The notes under the pieces: generated by a model
The model's input: the letters and a program-made list of their open reading frames with translations, nothing else
What the model was told of the DNA's origin: nothing
Databases searched by the model: none
Source of the DNA: Enoplosus armatus
Lineage: Eukaryota; Chordata; Actinopteri; Centrarchiformes; Enoplosidae
Reading direction: 5' to 3'
Length of the DNA stretch: 64,000 bases
Assembly (NCBI RefSeq): GCF_043641665.1
Contig: NC_092194.1
Coordinates: 13,493,298 to 13,557,297, forward strand
Shown here: piece by piece, positions 22,151-35,605 of the stretch
How the letters are laid out: the number at the start of each line of letters is the position of its first letter
Position numbering within the stretch: the first letter of the stretch is position 1
Program-made: the position numbers and the translations under genes

Positions 22151-22913
22151 TCTTTTATTTATTTTAACTTTGGTTGTTGCTAGTTTAGTCATAAATATTT
22201 AATGTTATCAAAACAAAAAATCTAATCTTGTGCTTTCTTATTTCTTTGCTGATCAAATTATTTACAATAACTTCAGCGAGGGAACACCATTTTGCCTCTT
22301 GATCACTTCTCTGGAAAAAAAAGAAAAGAAATCTAATCTCAACCCGTTTTGTGACATTGTTAACATCCCACATAAACCTTTACTATCAGGTGGTAGCATG
22401 TGGATGCGCAGAGGTAATTCCTTGTTTACAGTGACGTTATCCTCTGTTCTCTGTGCAGCGTCTCATGCTTACTGATCAGACTCCGGGGAGGGAATCTACT
22501 CAAGTGTGATTAGAGCAGCATTATTGGCTAAATGTTTCCCCTAATTAACATGCAGTTAAAGTCAACGGGAAGACCTCGTTGTCATTTGCAGCATCCATAA
22601 GCCCTGATGATTTTTTCCCCCACATTTCCAACATCCTTGACAATCTGGCCTACACACTTACACAATCAAAAGGAATACATTTTATACATATCTTTGTGTG
22701 CAGACTATAAAATGACATAAATGTATTAGGTAATGAGCTTTTGATTTACCTCCTAATTGACCTTTTTATTGACTCCTGATTGATTTTGAATCTGAAATGT
22801 CTTGGTCTTAAACTCGCCACTGACATTTTTAAGTTTTATTTTCACCATATTATCAGAAAGTTTGCCAAATATTTGAAATATTTCGACAGACGTATTGAGA
22901 TGATTTTCATCTG

Positions 22914-23335
22914 CAGTGATGGAAGAATTCAGATCCATTGCTCAAGAAAAAGTAGCAATACTACGACATACAAATTCATGCACGTAAAAGTCCTGCAAAA
23001 TGCTGCTTAAGTGAAAGCACTTATTAGCACTAAAATGTAATTTAAGTATTCATATTGGATTATGATTACGGGTGCATTAACGCGTAGAAAACTATGTATT
23101 ATTGTAGCTGGTATTTTACTTACTGTTGTAGTTTAATCTATATCAATGTATCATATTTTATAAGATGATGATGTGCTTTGTATTTAAATATCTATTTTGC
23201 AAAGTAACTACAGTTGTCAAATAAATGTGGTGGAGTAAAAAGTGCAGTAAAATATGAAGTAGCATAAAATGGGAACACTCAGGTAAAGTACAGGTACCTG
23301 AAAATTGTACCGTAAAGTAATTGAGTGAATATACC
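22914..23335 (-). repeat. hAT-like non-autonomous element, shortened copy
   Basis: Begins cagtgatggaagaattcagatcc and contains agtaaaagtcctgcaaaatg-type words. It ends near gtacctgaaaattgta in a decayed right end. This is the teleost repeat whose full copies start CAGTGGTGGAAAGTAAC. Compared with the copy at 32133-32875 it is reversed and internally shorter. Confidence 0.6.
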
Positions 23336-25989
23336 TCACTAACTGTTGGCAGGTCACAATTCAAAGCGTATACATGTTGGAATTGACAGTTTAAGATAAA
23401 GACCTGTGTTTGCAACTGTAAAACTGAAAATATTCCAGGCATCATAATATCATAACTCAACACACTGACATGTTATGTTGCTGTGATATTGGTTCTGAGT
23501 AAGACACCTCGCATCGTCTTGTCTCCGTCTTGATAACAACTCTGCCATGGCCTGATGTAGTGATGCCACGCTGAACACCAAACCCTAACGGCTGCAGCAA
23601 AGCGAGCTATTGAAGCAGAAGGCCGCGCTCTGTGTGGAATAGAGTTACCCATTCTTGACAAATTACACCTGGTAAGCAAGTCTGAAACACGTTACCACAG
23701 TGTTTGTAAGATTTATGAGCACGTCTGCATCCGCATCTAATTCACTTGGATCTGGCAGACACGGCAGAAAGTCCATGATGGAAAGAAAAAGGAGATTTCC
23801 TCAACAGTTTTTTGTGAAGACGTATGCACTTCCCCCGTCATTCAAAAGCGGGTTGTAAAAGTTAACAACCTCTGTATATAACAGGGAAGCAGTAAACATA
23901 CTCTGACATATGGCAGGTTATGCTGATCAAAGCCTTACGATGGGGTTTAGATGAGGGGCGAGTGGGAGGGGGGTTGAGATTTCAACATTGCTTCCCTTTA
24001 TGACATTTTCTTATCTGAAAATCTGGAGGAAAACTTGTAATGTCACACTAATTATACTATACGTGTGACACATAAAGATGTTTGTATGATTTTATGATGA
24101 TTTTAAGAAACTGACCTATAAAAAGGCTCCATTTTCGAAGCAAAGGAGTCCTTCGTGAGCCCGTGTAACCCATAAAAATGTTCAGCAATTCATGACATTT
24201 CTTCTTTTCATATTTTTCTGATTAAAAAAAAAAAGCGAGTGAAGCTAACTCACTCCAAACAGGGTGTGAGGTATCGTATGAACTGATTTGGCTCTCCAGC
24301 TGTCTTGCACAGAGCTCCACGCTGCCGTTGTTCTGCTTGTGTTATCAGAGCTCAGCGGACTGGGCTGAATAATTCAATGCTCCCAGCAGCACCTCTTTTC
24401 TCTCTCCCTCTCTCTTTGCACCGACCTAGTTTACATCAGGAGTTTACAGGTTGGGCAGGGGGCTGGAGACTTGCAGGCCTGTAGCCATGGCGATCAACCC
24501 TGGCCAGGAAAAAGATCCTCTGTATACAAGATCAGCCTTTGACAGCCTTGGAAATTCAAGCCATGCAATGTATTATTAGATTGAGCCAATGTGTCATATC
24601 TGTGTCACCCTGTCGCTCCCTAAATTAACATGTTTGATTTATGTCCTCCACTATCAGAGTTGATCAAAAAACAACAGTCACAGCGGCTCAAGTCCAGAAG
24701 TCAAACAGGTTGCAGGACTTAACTTTGAGCTCCATCCAGAGGCACAGTGTTAGCTCAACCACCTGCCAGGCTGACGAGGAGAAATGTTACGCCTGTTAAA
24801 CAGACCACCAACATCCGAAAAGCTCAGCTCAGTAACAAGCCGGGTGGTGCTCATAGCTCTCCTTTGACCTGCCAAGACTGGTGAGCCCAAATGAGCTTAA
24901 AACGCAGCATGAAACACAGGCTGTCAACACTCATCCGTGAGTGGGAGTCTGTTCGCCACGAGCTCCGGATTCAAGAGTTGTTGAGAGGTGACAGTACAGA
25001 TCCCGTCACACAAGATCATGTTTTGGAACAAAAAGTTTTTGGAATTGTAAATGTACGTATTACATCTTTCCCTCCGAACACTGAGTGCACAAATATGTTG
25101 ACTTTACCCATGTTTTCTTTTTTCTGCCACTAAACTATGGGTGGAACAACAGATGCCAAGCACTGGAGTAAAGAGTTAATGAAATTTCCCCTTGAGAGAG
25201 ACGAAAAAATCCAACAAAGAAAAATTGAATTGGGCAGCCTCAGGTTCAGGGAAGCCAAGGTTAAGGAAATGCAACAAAGCGGTGCAGTGTTTTCATTGAA
25301 AATCAATACTGTGCTTCTCATTAATGTCCTCATACTGCCGTGTAGAAGACAGGTCAGATTTTTCAACGAGCAGGGAACAATGAAGGAAGGAGAGATCAAG
25401 TCTGTGTCAGTATTAGAGGTCCGTGCAGACACTCGACGGTCAGGAGAGGAAAAACACTAATAACATGATATGTTGCTACAAAAACAGCAGATGGGATTGT
25501 TTATCACCTCTCCTTTTCAAGGAGCTCTTTTAACCTAAAAGTTTCAAGACTCAACCAACTGAGCTCAGTTTTCAGAGATATTTAGTCTCATTACTCTCAC
25601 CTCTCATGTTCGCGGCACATTTTCCACTTTCTTCTGACCTCTGGCTGACCTCCCATTAGCAACAGCTATCACAGGCTGACATGGATATCACTGCTTCAGG
25701 TCAATATTCAAATCACACCTCAGATGTGGGGTGCCCTTTCCTGCCAAGTTTCTCTTAATCCATTCGGGGGCAAAAAAACGAAAGAATTATCTCCCCATTT
25801 GCCAAAAAGACTCTTTCCTGAAACACTTGCAAGATGTTTTCTTGGAATACTGATTAGAAGTGAGCAATTAGTAATCAGGTGACTCCGTGTAACTGAAAAC
25901 CTCTCTCACTTTGAAGACATTTGATTTCTGGATTTTTGTTATCACTTTCATATAACAAACATGTTTGCTAAGAGACGTCACATTTTCTT
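23336..25989. other. Desert stretch; one unexplained open region at 24891-25460
   Basis: No recognised gene. Two open frames on the plus strand (24891-25133 and 25137-25460) begin MSLKRSMKHRLS and MGGTTDAKHWSK. They contain charged, helix-like stretches (LIREWESVRHELRIQELL; EKIQQRKIELGSLRFREAKV). They lie in different frames with no stop-free link. They could be remains of a retrocopy or transposon gene, or exons I do not recognise. Confidence 0.3.
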
Positions 25990-26370
25990 TTCTTATGCCA
26001 ATTGACCAGTCACTAAGTCCCGACCCCCTTAGTTACTGTTGCTATGCCTGTCAAGCTACTCACAATGATAAGGTGGAAGATTTACCACTCAAAATTTGTA
26101 GTCATTTTTGAAACAATAATTGCAGAATGATATACACAAATCCAGGCTTCTCATTTATAATTGGCGACCGATAATTTTGCTGGCTGAAATGACAATAAAG
26201 CTCCATGAATTGGTTTAACTTATTTTAATGAAAATCCCGTGAAGGGGTCTGAAAGATGCGCTTGATGGCTACATGCATGACACTGCGCTTAAACACTGAA
26301 GCTAAAGCTGCATATGTCTCGGGTACAAAAGAGTGAGCATCCTCACCAGCTGGTGATCCATGGAAAGAAA
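25990..26370 (+). repeat. Interspersed repeat family R3, copy 2
   Basis: Matches the reverse of 21690-22150 and, in its first part (cccccttagttactgttgct), the segment at 51340-51480. Homology may extend further right, but I could not follow it. Confidence 0.6.
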
Positions 26371-27649
26371 CATGATTGTTCTTGTAATGCAGTGTAGAGC
26401 TAGTCCTAGCCAGCTTACATACTTGCTTTTGTTTGTATTTTCAGTTTCATTAACAGTTTAAATGATGTGTTTAGTGAACGCAACTCAATCTCGAATAATG
26501 AGATTGGCTTTAAACTTCCCCAAATCCAATAAAGAGCGGGACAGAGCTGCTAATGTCAGCCTGAAGTCTGATATAGCAGCACCCACAACCGACCTCCTGC
26601 TACTGTAGCTAGTAAGCTAGTTAGCCGGGCATGCTAACATTTGCAGCTTATGTTAGAGCAGAAAAACACATAGTTTAATCCATTCCTTACGCTTTTGCTC
26701 TTGTATTTTTGGTTTTGAAAAGAGGCAGCACCCTCTGCTAAGCTATTGTTAGCTACAATTGCTGTTTGGGGCGGAGTTAGCAAACAGTCAATAGCAAGTT
26801 TGTTTGCATTCATGACTCACTAGTGACTATTCCAATATTGTGTTTACTGGTCTAACGTCATTTTCACTCAAACGCAGGTTTGTATCATAATGGACAACAA
26901 CATCGATGCTGGTGATAAACACAGCTGAAGGTCAAGCTACTCCGTGTGCCGGCATCCCAAAACAAAAGACTACATATTACCTCTGTAAATGCTACCAACA
27001 ATATGTCACAGTAAATTAAATTCCCCCCCTCCCCACACACACACAGAGGCTGGAGCTGCTGCTTGATCCCTTCAGACACTGACCTCTCTCTCTGCCGGTC
27101 AGTGCAGTCAGGCAGGGAAAAGGAAGTGAACGAGCCCCAGCCACAAAAGGCCATCACTGCTTAGCTCGCGATCTGCGCCGCCAGAGCTGACATCAGAGGT
27201 GTTATTACCATATAAATGAGATAAGGTCTTCAGTAATTGCTGGCTGAAATTAAAGCCAAATAGTCATACGTGGTGGAGACAGTTTGTCTGCATGTGGAAG
27301 GGAATTGTGATGTTTTACAGTAGACTGACTTGCGTTTCCTGAATTAATTTGTAAGTGACGAAGAATATAGTTCTTTATGTCAGAGCTATTGTCTTTGTTG
27401 ACACAAAGTGTGATATACAGACAGAAGTCTTCTCCATGAAGGCATCATGGCAGCGTATTTACTGAAACTTCTGACTACTGCAAGATATTCCTGCGCAAAA
27501 AATCTGATTTGATAGTCACGACACCATAAAATAATAAAATAGGCTTATAGGACCAAATGAAAACATTAACATTGGTAAACCGCCTTATTTAGAATCCTGT
27601 TAATCCCCTTAAAGCTATCTGATTACAAAGAGCACTAAAACACCAGTCA

Positions 27650-27960
27650 CATAACAAATTAGTCCCCGTATTAGCAGCGAGCAAATTAGATCTTGATAAG
27701 TGCTGCTAATTACATCTGCGGTGAGGTGTGTGTCATCCGCTGATTTTTATGAGTGTTGTGTCATATTATGTTATGGCGCTTTGGTGCTGAGAGAGGGGCA
27801 ATGGCATTTATTAGTTGATAGAATAGCCCACCTGGGATAAGAGCAGCCGTGACATTTCAGCAGTGGAGCAGGGCAATTACCCCGGGTGTCACCAGCAATA
27901 GAGCAAGCTGGCCTTCTGTTGCAGTTCAACTCATCTAGGCTTTGATTTGTACATAGATTT
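27650..27960. promoter_or_regulatory. Candidate conserved non-coding element
   Basis: Single-copy in this window, balanced in base composition, with no low complexity or repeat words. It contains gctaattacatc and gcaattacccc, homeodomain-like cores. The guess rests on sequence texture alone; conservation cannot be seen from one genome. Confidence 0.25.
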
Positions 27961-30219
27961 CTCCGGTTGGACATTTTAGAGATGGAAAAAAACCCCATCT
28001 GGTTTTCTTCTTTAGGCCAAAATCTAATGTTGTGTTTTAAAATCAGAGGTTGCAACCTAAACATTGATGATAGGATTGTTTAGGCAATTTTGTATTCATG
28101 TAGATATTAGTCATGTCAAAAAGAAAAAAAAAAAAAGCTCTCTGTTTATTCAGACCAAAGCAACAGGCAATCACATTACTGGCTTTGCTTTGATTGACAG
28201 ATAAAGGCTTTTGAACTAAGGCCTGGTCACACCAGGAAGTGACACAGCCACATAAATCTGCACATCTTTGAAATATTTGGTCTTGACGCTTGGTGATGTA
28301 GTGACTATTTTCGCAAGGTTGTTGTAGCTGGCAAGCTAACTGCTAATAGCTCCTGGAGATGATCTCTATTTGTTCTCTACTGTACTATTTACTACCCCCT
28401 TAGCAATTTGTTCATCATTGTACATCATTTTGTTTGACATTTTGAAATAACAGCTGGAATTATATAAAAAATGATGTGCAATAAATGTTATTGGGAAAAG
28501 AAGCAAATTATATAACTTTAATAATAGTTAGTTATTGGATTATTTAGCAGTTTAATGTTCATGTTTTATCTATAGCCTTTTTATTCATGTGATTATTTAT
28601 TTCATGATGTGTTTTTAATATTGATCACTTTCAGTCTCCACACACAAAAACCTCTACAACACTAAAATGATCTCTCATGATGGATCTGGTGTGAAATACA
28701 GTAGATTTCTGAATGTAAGTTCACACATTCATTTAGCTTAACTACAACAAATGATCACAGTCTGAATAATTTGGTCTCAGACTTAATTTTTCTCCTCCAG
28801 AAAGCTTCTGCCTGCATCTGCAAAGTTATTAATCCATCTGAAAAACACTAACTTTACTGTTGTGTGACCTTACTTGACATTACTCTGGGAAAGTGAATAC
28901 ATTTAAAAACATGAGGGGAGCCAGTGTAGGCAGACTGCATTTGATTCTCTTGATAAGGAGCAAGCTGTGAACTATTGATCCTCTAAACTGTGATACCATG
29001 AAGGGTTTAAAAGACCATCTGCCACGATAATTCAAGGGATGATGGATGATTTCCTGCAACTAAATTGGTCCTTTCATAAGAAACATTTATTTATTTACTA
29101 GTACATTTGACTTAGATCATTCTTTTGCAGTCTTTGCCACCTGTGATTTATACAGTGCACGCTACATCAGTGCGAGGCACAAGATCAAAATGTACGACCC
29201 CGTCTTTGTTGCGACCTTTCACTACCATGAAGTCACGAATAAAAACCACCACTAATCACGGCACTGTGTTTCAATTACCCCCACATCATAACGCCACTCT
29301 CCTCTTCCCAGAATGCCACTGCCTGAAGGTTATGGCAGCCTTTTAGTATTGCATGCTGTCTAGGACTTTTCGTGGTTGACCTTTCACTGTCTGTCACTTC
29401 ACAGGATAACGCCAATCACTATGCAAGAACCTGATTGCATGCATGGTTACATCATGAGGTGCATGTTTTGTACAGTACATTAGTCAGTTTGTGTTCATTG
29501 TTGAGTCTGTCATCTTGTCTGTTGTGTTGAAAAAGGACACGCAGAGAATGACAGGCTGAGAGACAGAAGGAGGTGGTGGTATGTTAAAAAAAAGCAAAGA
29601 AAGGAAAAAGGCACCAAAAGAGACCAATTCTGCCTGTGATGACGGAGCTTTAACTTGACTGATTCGCTCCCGACAGAGTCCTCTCATTAATCTTTTACAT
29701 CTTGCCTGTAGTTATCATTACTAAGAAAACCGTCAGGCTCTCTTCTCTTATTTTGACAGCGGCACTTACTTTCATCTTCACTACAGGAACAGAGGGGATT
29801 GTTGTTGTTTACCAGCCTCCCACCCACCTCTGAAATTCTGCAGTGTTTAGCAAGTCATCCACTGAGAGACACGTCTGGACTGACGAGCAACTCCTTTCTA
29901 TTTTTGTTCTGAGGAAATGTGAACTACAGCTTGTATTGCTTGATTGCGTCAAAAAGTAATACCACAAAGTTTAGTCTGAGTTGGGCAAAAATGTTTTAAG
30001 AAATCATCAAATTATTAGTCCTAAAATCTGATTTAATCTTACAGTTTATTTCACCTAACTAGAACAAAGCTTTGTTTTAGGGGATCACAAACCGAAGAGG
30101 TTGGGAACCTCTGCCAAACACATCTTTTAGAAATAACAACATACCATAGTATTCTACCATGTCATTCATTCACTGAAATACCATTCACAAATTCAGAGCA
30201 CAGTCACAATTGATGTTTG

Positions 30220-30500
30220 TACATTGAGCATGTCGGGCCCGCTGATCATTCACAGTGCACTTTGGGCATTATGAATATTCAGAGTGGTGGCCAAATGTCA
30301 CCGAGCTACCCCGTAACAATAATGGAGCCTGAAGTCTGCAGACAAGTGGGCACGAACTGAGGCGAGCTAATGAATGTAGCTGCCTCGCCGTGATTAGTTT
30401 GGATGACAAATGTTTTGATAGAGACGGCTCTGCGAGGCTTCAATCTACATCACGTCATTTTGTTCTTTATGCCGCGCGACAACTCTCGAGTTCAACTGGA
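30220..30500. promoter_or_regulatory. Candidate conserved non-coding element
   Basis: A non-repetitive stretch with octamer-like atgaat, SOX-like aacaat and homeodomain-like words (gagctaatgaatg, gtgattagtttgg). It has higher GC than its surroundings and no coding frame. Inferred from texture only. Confidence 0.25.
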
Positions 30501-32132
30501 GGCAACATGAGAACCAAGGACATTAATGTTTTACCTTTTGAAAAGAGAGGTAAAGATCGATGATTGTGCCCCCTGCTTTTGCTTTTAGTGGTAAAATACT
30601 AGTCCAATACTAAAGCTACACATACAAACAAAAACAAGACTGCAGAAAATAAAAGCACAAGCATTGAAGTCTCTGTAAACTAGAACAGTTCTAATATATA
30701 AAACAAAATGAAGTCAGTGAGTCAAGAGGTACAGCTACTATTAGGTGATAAATGTCCATACGTCAGGATATGTGAGCCAAAAACCACCAAATAAAACATG
30801 TGTTTCATTGGTAACGTTGCACGGTGCATGTTGCAAAGACTAAATGATGTCGTTTGAAGGGCTGGCGCGTTTTAAGAACACGGTCCACTGGCTGAGTTTA
30901 ATGTAAATATAATTTATACCTGACACTCTTTGCGACTCCGTCACAGGGAATCTCAAAAGCGAAGCATTACTGGGAACTGGCGTCAGCCTAATTACTGGGA
31001 ATTGTGCCTGTCAGGAATTTAGGGCAGGACCTGCAGTATGGCACAAACATTAACATAAGAAATGTTGAAAGAGATTTAGTGGGAAATCCAGATGTTATTC
31101 TGACAACAAACCAGCTCTGTTCTATGGACGACTGTAAAGCCTAAGACATGCTAATCACTCTAATGAATATACACAGACTCAAAGACAATATATACAGTAT
31201 GCATTCTGTATATATTTACACATGACAACATTTACATATAGCGACACACCCATCTTTCTGCATCTTCTACTGTTGGGTGGCCACAGAAAGTACTCAATAT
31301 TTACAAATGTCACCTTTTGACATCTGCTGATGCTATTAGCTTCCACAGGGAGTCCTACTTTGATGCCAGCAATGGTTTTGAAAGAGTAAACAACGCTTTG
31401 TGTGATGGTGGATATCTAGTTTTTGGAAAGTAACTCTCTATGTAACTAATTAGTGTATTTGGCGTTCCTGTGATTGCATGCTGTGGTACAATCAGATCCA
31501 GCTGAGGTCCTTCATGTGTCCACATGGAGGACCAGATGAGATCCACAGTGATTCCTTGTTTTCTGCTCAGCGCGACCGGCCCTGATGTGGGTCATCTGGG
31601 CTGTTTACTGGACGGCTGTGGGCCAAAAAAAGAAGGAAAAAAAACAACAACTCCAAACATCAAAACAAACAGACCCACTATTTGTAATTTGAATGTGAGA
31701 CAGCTGTTAACCTGCAAGAACTGCTTCACATCGACTTCTCATATGTGACACAGTTTTTTAAAAGAGTCCAGTTTCGAACAGCACTGCACTGATAAATATA
31801 ATCGGGGGTTCTTTACAGTTGTAGTTTGCCAAGGTTTTGCTCCTGGAGTCAGAAAATATCATTAAATATTAAACCACCACAGCCTGCTACGGTTTGAAGC
31901 TCTGCTCATGCAATAACAAGGAGGCTGTTTACTTATCGTCATCGTGCAGTTGAGAGCTTAATTTTTATTCCGTTATTATTTTTGCTCACAGAGGTTTGGA
32001 AAAAGTGGGACACTCTAATTGAAAAACTGCAATACTCCTTCCCTGTGAATGAACTCTCTGGAGAGAGGACGTGTCAGCTGACTTATTGAGTGTCCATCAC
32101 TGCGCAATTTGTTGTGTTTTAGTTTTATGTGT

Positions 32133-32875
32133 CAGTGGTGGAAAGTAACTGATTACATTTACTCAAGTACTGTTCTTAAGTACAATTTTGACATACTAGT
32201 ACTTTACTTGAGTATTTCTAGTTCATGCTTCTTTTTATTACAACTCCACAACATTTCAAAGAGAAATATTGTACTTCTTTCTCCACTAACTTTACATGAC
32301 AGCTATAGTTACTCTTCAGATTAAGACATTTCATATAATAGGCCTATAAAATACAACAACTTGTTAAAGATTAAACCTGCAGTTTCAAACCTTTTTGGCT
32401 TGTGACTCCTTCAGATATGTATGAGTTGTTAGTGGTTCTATCAAAGAGACACTCTCCCTTTAAACTTCTCAGATAGTTTCATGGAAATAACTGTTCGAGG
32501 CTTGAATTTGTGTAGCACAACTTTGTTTTTTCTTTTCTTTCCATCCTTCATTAATCATCTCACGACCCCTCAGATTTATCTCGTAACCCTTTGGAGGGAG
32601 CCCCCCCCCCTGGACTAAAGTACCAAACTGTATATAAAAAAGTATAAAAACTTGCACTTGACCAGCTACAACAGTAGAATGCTGCATGCTGATGAACTGA
32701 TGCATCAGTTTTACCAGTCAGATCATGTAATAATATGTCACTGACAGGGGCCATTTTTATACAGAACGAGTACTTTTACTTCTGATACTTGAAGTACATT
32801 TTGCTTTTGTTGTATTGGCACTTTTACTAACTTTTACTACTAACTTTAAGGATCTGAGTCCTTCTTCTACCACTG
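32133..32875 (+). mobile_element. hAT-like non-autonomous DNA transposon, full-length copy
   Basis: The left end is CAGTGGTGGAAAGTAAC and the right end is TTCTTCTACCACTG, forming imperfect terminal inverted repeats. It is flanked by near-matching 8-bp target duplications, ttatgtgt (32125-32132) and ttatctgt (32876-32883). Eight-base duplications and a CAG...CTG end fit the hAT superfamily. No transposase frame is present. Confidence 0.8.
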
Positions 32876-33944
32876 TTATCTGTTGATTGTCTTAATGTAC
32901 TGATTTTTAACAGCTTTGAAAATTATATATTATAACCTCCCCACTTATCTTCTGTTTTGTAGAGTTGATATTATACAGCAAGTTTAAATGGTTTGATATC
33001 AAAACATGGCGTTAATATTCCTGATGATGGATTCACCGCCTTCATTGCTTCAACATGTCTGACAAATATCAACTCTTACAAGGTGTGGTAAATTCATGAT
33101 GCACAAACATTCAATTAAACCCCCGAAAAATAAAATGAAATTGGAATTATAAAGTATAAATAGCTACAGGGGCTGCAGCAAAATGAATTCCTTTTGGGAT
33201 ATAAAATAGAGGGTCAACTGTGTTGCGCATCAACAGTTCTGGATACCAATGAAAATAGATTTCTACATCAAAGAGGATTTTACATTGCACCTAAATGGAT
33301 TCCCCTGCAGGGACAGGCAGGAGATGCTAAATTGCACTTTCCTTATTTCGAGTGTAGCATTAATTAGACATAGTGAATAATGAGCCGAATGTATAAAATA
33401 TTTCCTTGGCGCCATTGTGATACTGACCAAAGGAAAAAGAGGTGGGCAGGAAGACAGTAAAAATAAATGGACTAAAAGAAGGAAAGGCTGTGATGCATGT
33501 AGAGCCTTTGCCATGTTGAAGGTGTTTACATGGAGGCAGACTAGGAGTCAAATGTTCACTTGCATGAACTGTAATAACCTTTCCTCATTTCCCATTAGCT
33601 CACAGTGATGGGCTACTGTATTTGAGCATTTTGAGCTGCCTGTCTATGTGGCAGTTTTCAATAAAGTCAGCTTTGTTTTATAACCAGGAACGCCATCTGC
33701 CAGTGTGTCAAAATTAATGCAAGAGGGCATTTAACTTCATCCTGCTTTGGATTTAATGACATTTTAGTAAAACTGGAGAAAGAGACAGAACGATAAGAAA
33801 CATGATGCTCGGGGGGCTGCAGAAACAGAAATACAACAACTTTATGATTTATGAATTCATTCACCATGACTTGGCTTTTTTTGTTTTTAGCTGTGCTGGC
33901 ATTGTGGCTCTATAGGGATGTTAAGTCGGTCAGTCTGTCCTCCA

Positions 33945-34323
33945 CTTTGATCCAGATTGAATATCTCAACATCTATTAGATTGCCATGAAAGTTGGTGCA
34001 GACATTCATGTCCCTCTCAGGATGAATTGTCATAAGGTTGGTGAACTTTTCATCTAGCACCATCATCAGATCAAAGTTTTAATTTGTCTAATTCTTTGGT
34101 TTGGTTTGCATGCTCACATGCTAAACTAAGAAAGTGAACATGGTAAACATTATAAACATCAGCATGTTAGCATCATCATTGTGGGCATGTTAGCATGCTG
34201 ATGTTAGCATTTATTTCAAAGCCCCAAGGTGCCTCAGTACAGATTCACAGAGCTGCAAGCATGACTGGAGACTCCAATTCAAACTACATACTGAATTTAA
34301 GCAGGTTTTGTATGTTGTGTGTT
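33945..34323 (+). repeat. Interspersed repeat family R2, copy 2
   Basis: Contains atatctcaacatctattaga, ttgccatgaaagttggtgca and gacattcatgtccctctcag. It continues into the gttagcatgctgatgttagc part. Its right 203 bases are duplicated locally at 35403-35605. Confidence 0.7.
34121..34323 (+). repeat. Local direct repeat a (copy 1 of 2)
   Basis: These 203 bases recur almost unchanged and without gaps at 35403-35605. The match includes 60 bases of flank beyond the R2 repeat, so it is a local duplication, not an independent insertion. A second short match (34525-34588 with 35623-35694) follows in each copy. Confidence 0.85.
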
Positions 34324-34615
34324 CACACTACAAAAGTGACCAAATAGTCAACTGAAAGCAGACAGCGTATGCGTACTAAGTGTTCTGTTGATGGACATTA
34401 TTCTTCCACAATGCAACACACAAAGGGAATAGAGGAGCTACTCACAGCGTTTTATTGAAAACCAATGTCACACGTATTGTGTCATTTCCTGTTAGTAGAA
34501 TGGTAAAGTATGTTGTTTTTTTTCTATATTAACCACTTAAACAGTATACTATGAGGATGTGGTACATACTGTATAGGATAAGTATGTTGTATGAACACAG
34601 TTCATGTCTTGTTCA

Positions 34616-35388
34616 ATTTGCAGATGAAACAAGAAGCTCGTATAATCATCGGTGTGTTTGGAGAATGTGTTCCCCGCTTCTGCTTCTTTCTGCGTGACCT
34701 TCCTAATCACATGAGCATTTCAAAAGCACAAGGGGCAGAGGGTCACTGCCAATATGAGGCTGAAAAAAGCAAATTACCATTCGGCAGGAATATTCCTCCT
34801 GTAAATCATCTCCCACTCTATTCTGGTCTGTAGATAACTGTCTTAACTTCTGTCCCAAACACCATCTTTGATGTTGGGAGAAGAGTGATTAAAATAGCAG
34901 TGGGCTTTGTATATTTTACATGGAGGAATAATTTGTCATTTTTTAACCATTTAGTATGAAGATAACTGACAACCTTCATTAGAAATCAATACCTGACTAA
35001 CGAACAGCCTAACATAGGTTGATAGGGACTAATAAATGATATTATTGCAAGTTGGAAATTGATGATATCTCAGTTTCCTCACATTGTGGGGCATATTTCA
35101 CAGTTTTGATAATATCAAGCCCAGCAGGGAATCTGCAAAATGATCTTGATAGAGGGCTGTTAGTGTGGTTGAAGTCTTTCTCACTTTATTTAATTGCAAT
35201 ATCCCTCTCAACCTTCCATGCCAGAAATTAACAAGCCAAAGCCACAGGAAAGCCGTATGCTGTTTATATCTCTTAAATGTCTTATTGAGCAAATCTTACA
35301 ACAGACATTTCAATGAAAATACCTGAGTCTTGTACAGTTACAGCTCATTAGATACTGTCTATGTTTAGTTTTCCATTTTTAGTCTTCT
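34616..35388 (+). repeat. Duplicated block X, copy 1
   Basis: A 773-base block from atttgcagatgaaacaag to ccatttttagtcttct. It recurs at 38351-39120 with only a few per cent differences and small indels. Copy 1 is bracketed by the direct repeats a and a'. It contains a 71-codon frame (MKQEARIIIGVFGE...) kept open in both copies, but the differences do not favour silent sites. Confidence 0.9.
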
Positions 35389-35402
35389 TCTATTCTCACA
35401 CA

Positions 35403-35605
35403 CTAAACTAAGAAAGTGAACGTGGTAAACATTATAAACATCAGCATGTTAGCATCATCATTGTGGGCATGTTAGCATGCTGATGTTAGCATTTATTTCA
35501 AAGCCCCAAGGTGCCTCAGTACAGATTCACAGAGCTGCAAGCATGACTGGAGACTCCAATTCAAACTACATACTGAATTTAAGCAGGTTTTGTATGTTGT
35601 GTGTT
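35403..35605 (+). repeat. Local direct repeat a' (copy 2 of 2)
   Basis: Second copy of the 203-base segment at 34121-34323. The neighbouring sequence then matches 34525-34588 after an internal loss of about 180 bases. Confidence 0.85.

Larger units (their letters stand above)
26371..32124. other. Desert stretch without recognised gene
   Basis: No supported exon. Several parts are non-repetitive and rich in homeodomain-like TAATTA or forkhead-like words. The best two (27650-27960 and 30220-30500) are listed separately as possible regulatory DNA. Confidence 0.45.

Noticed and set aside
32469..32754. Open frames within the hAT-like element
   Set aside because: No transposase motif; the element is non-autonomous and the frames are not shared with the other copies.
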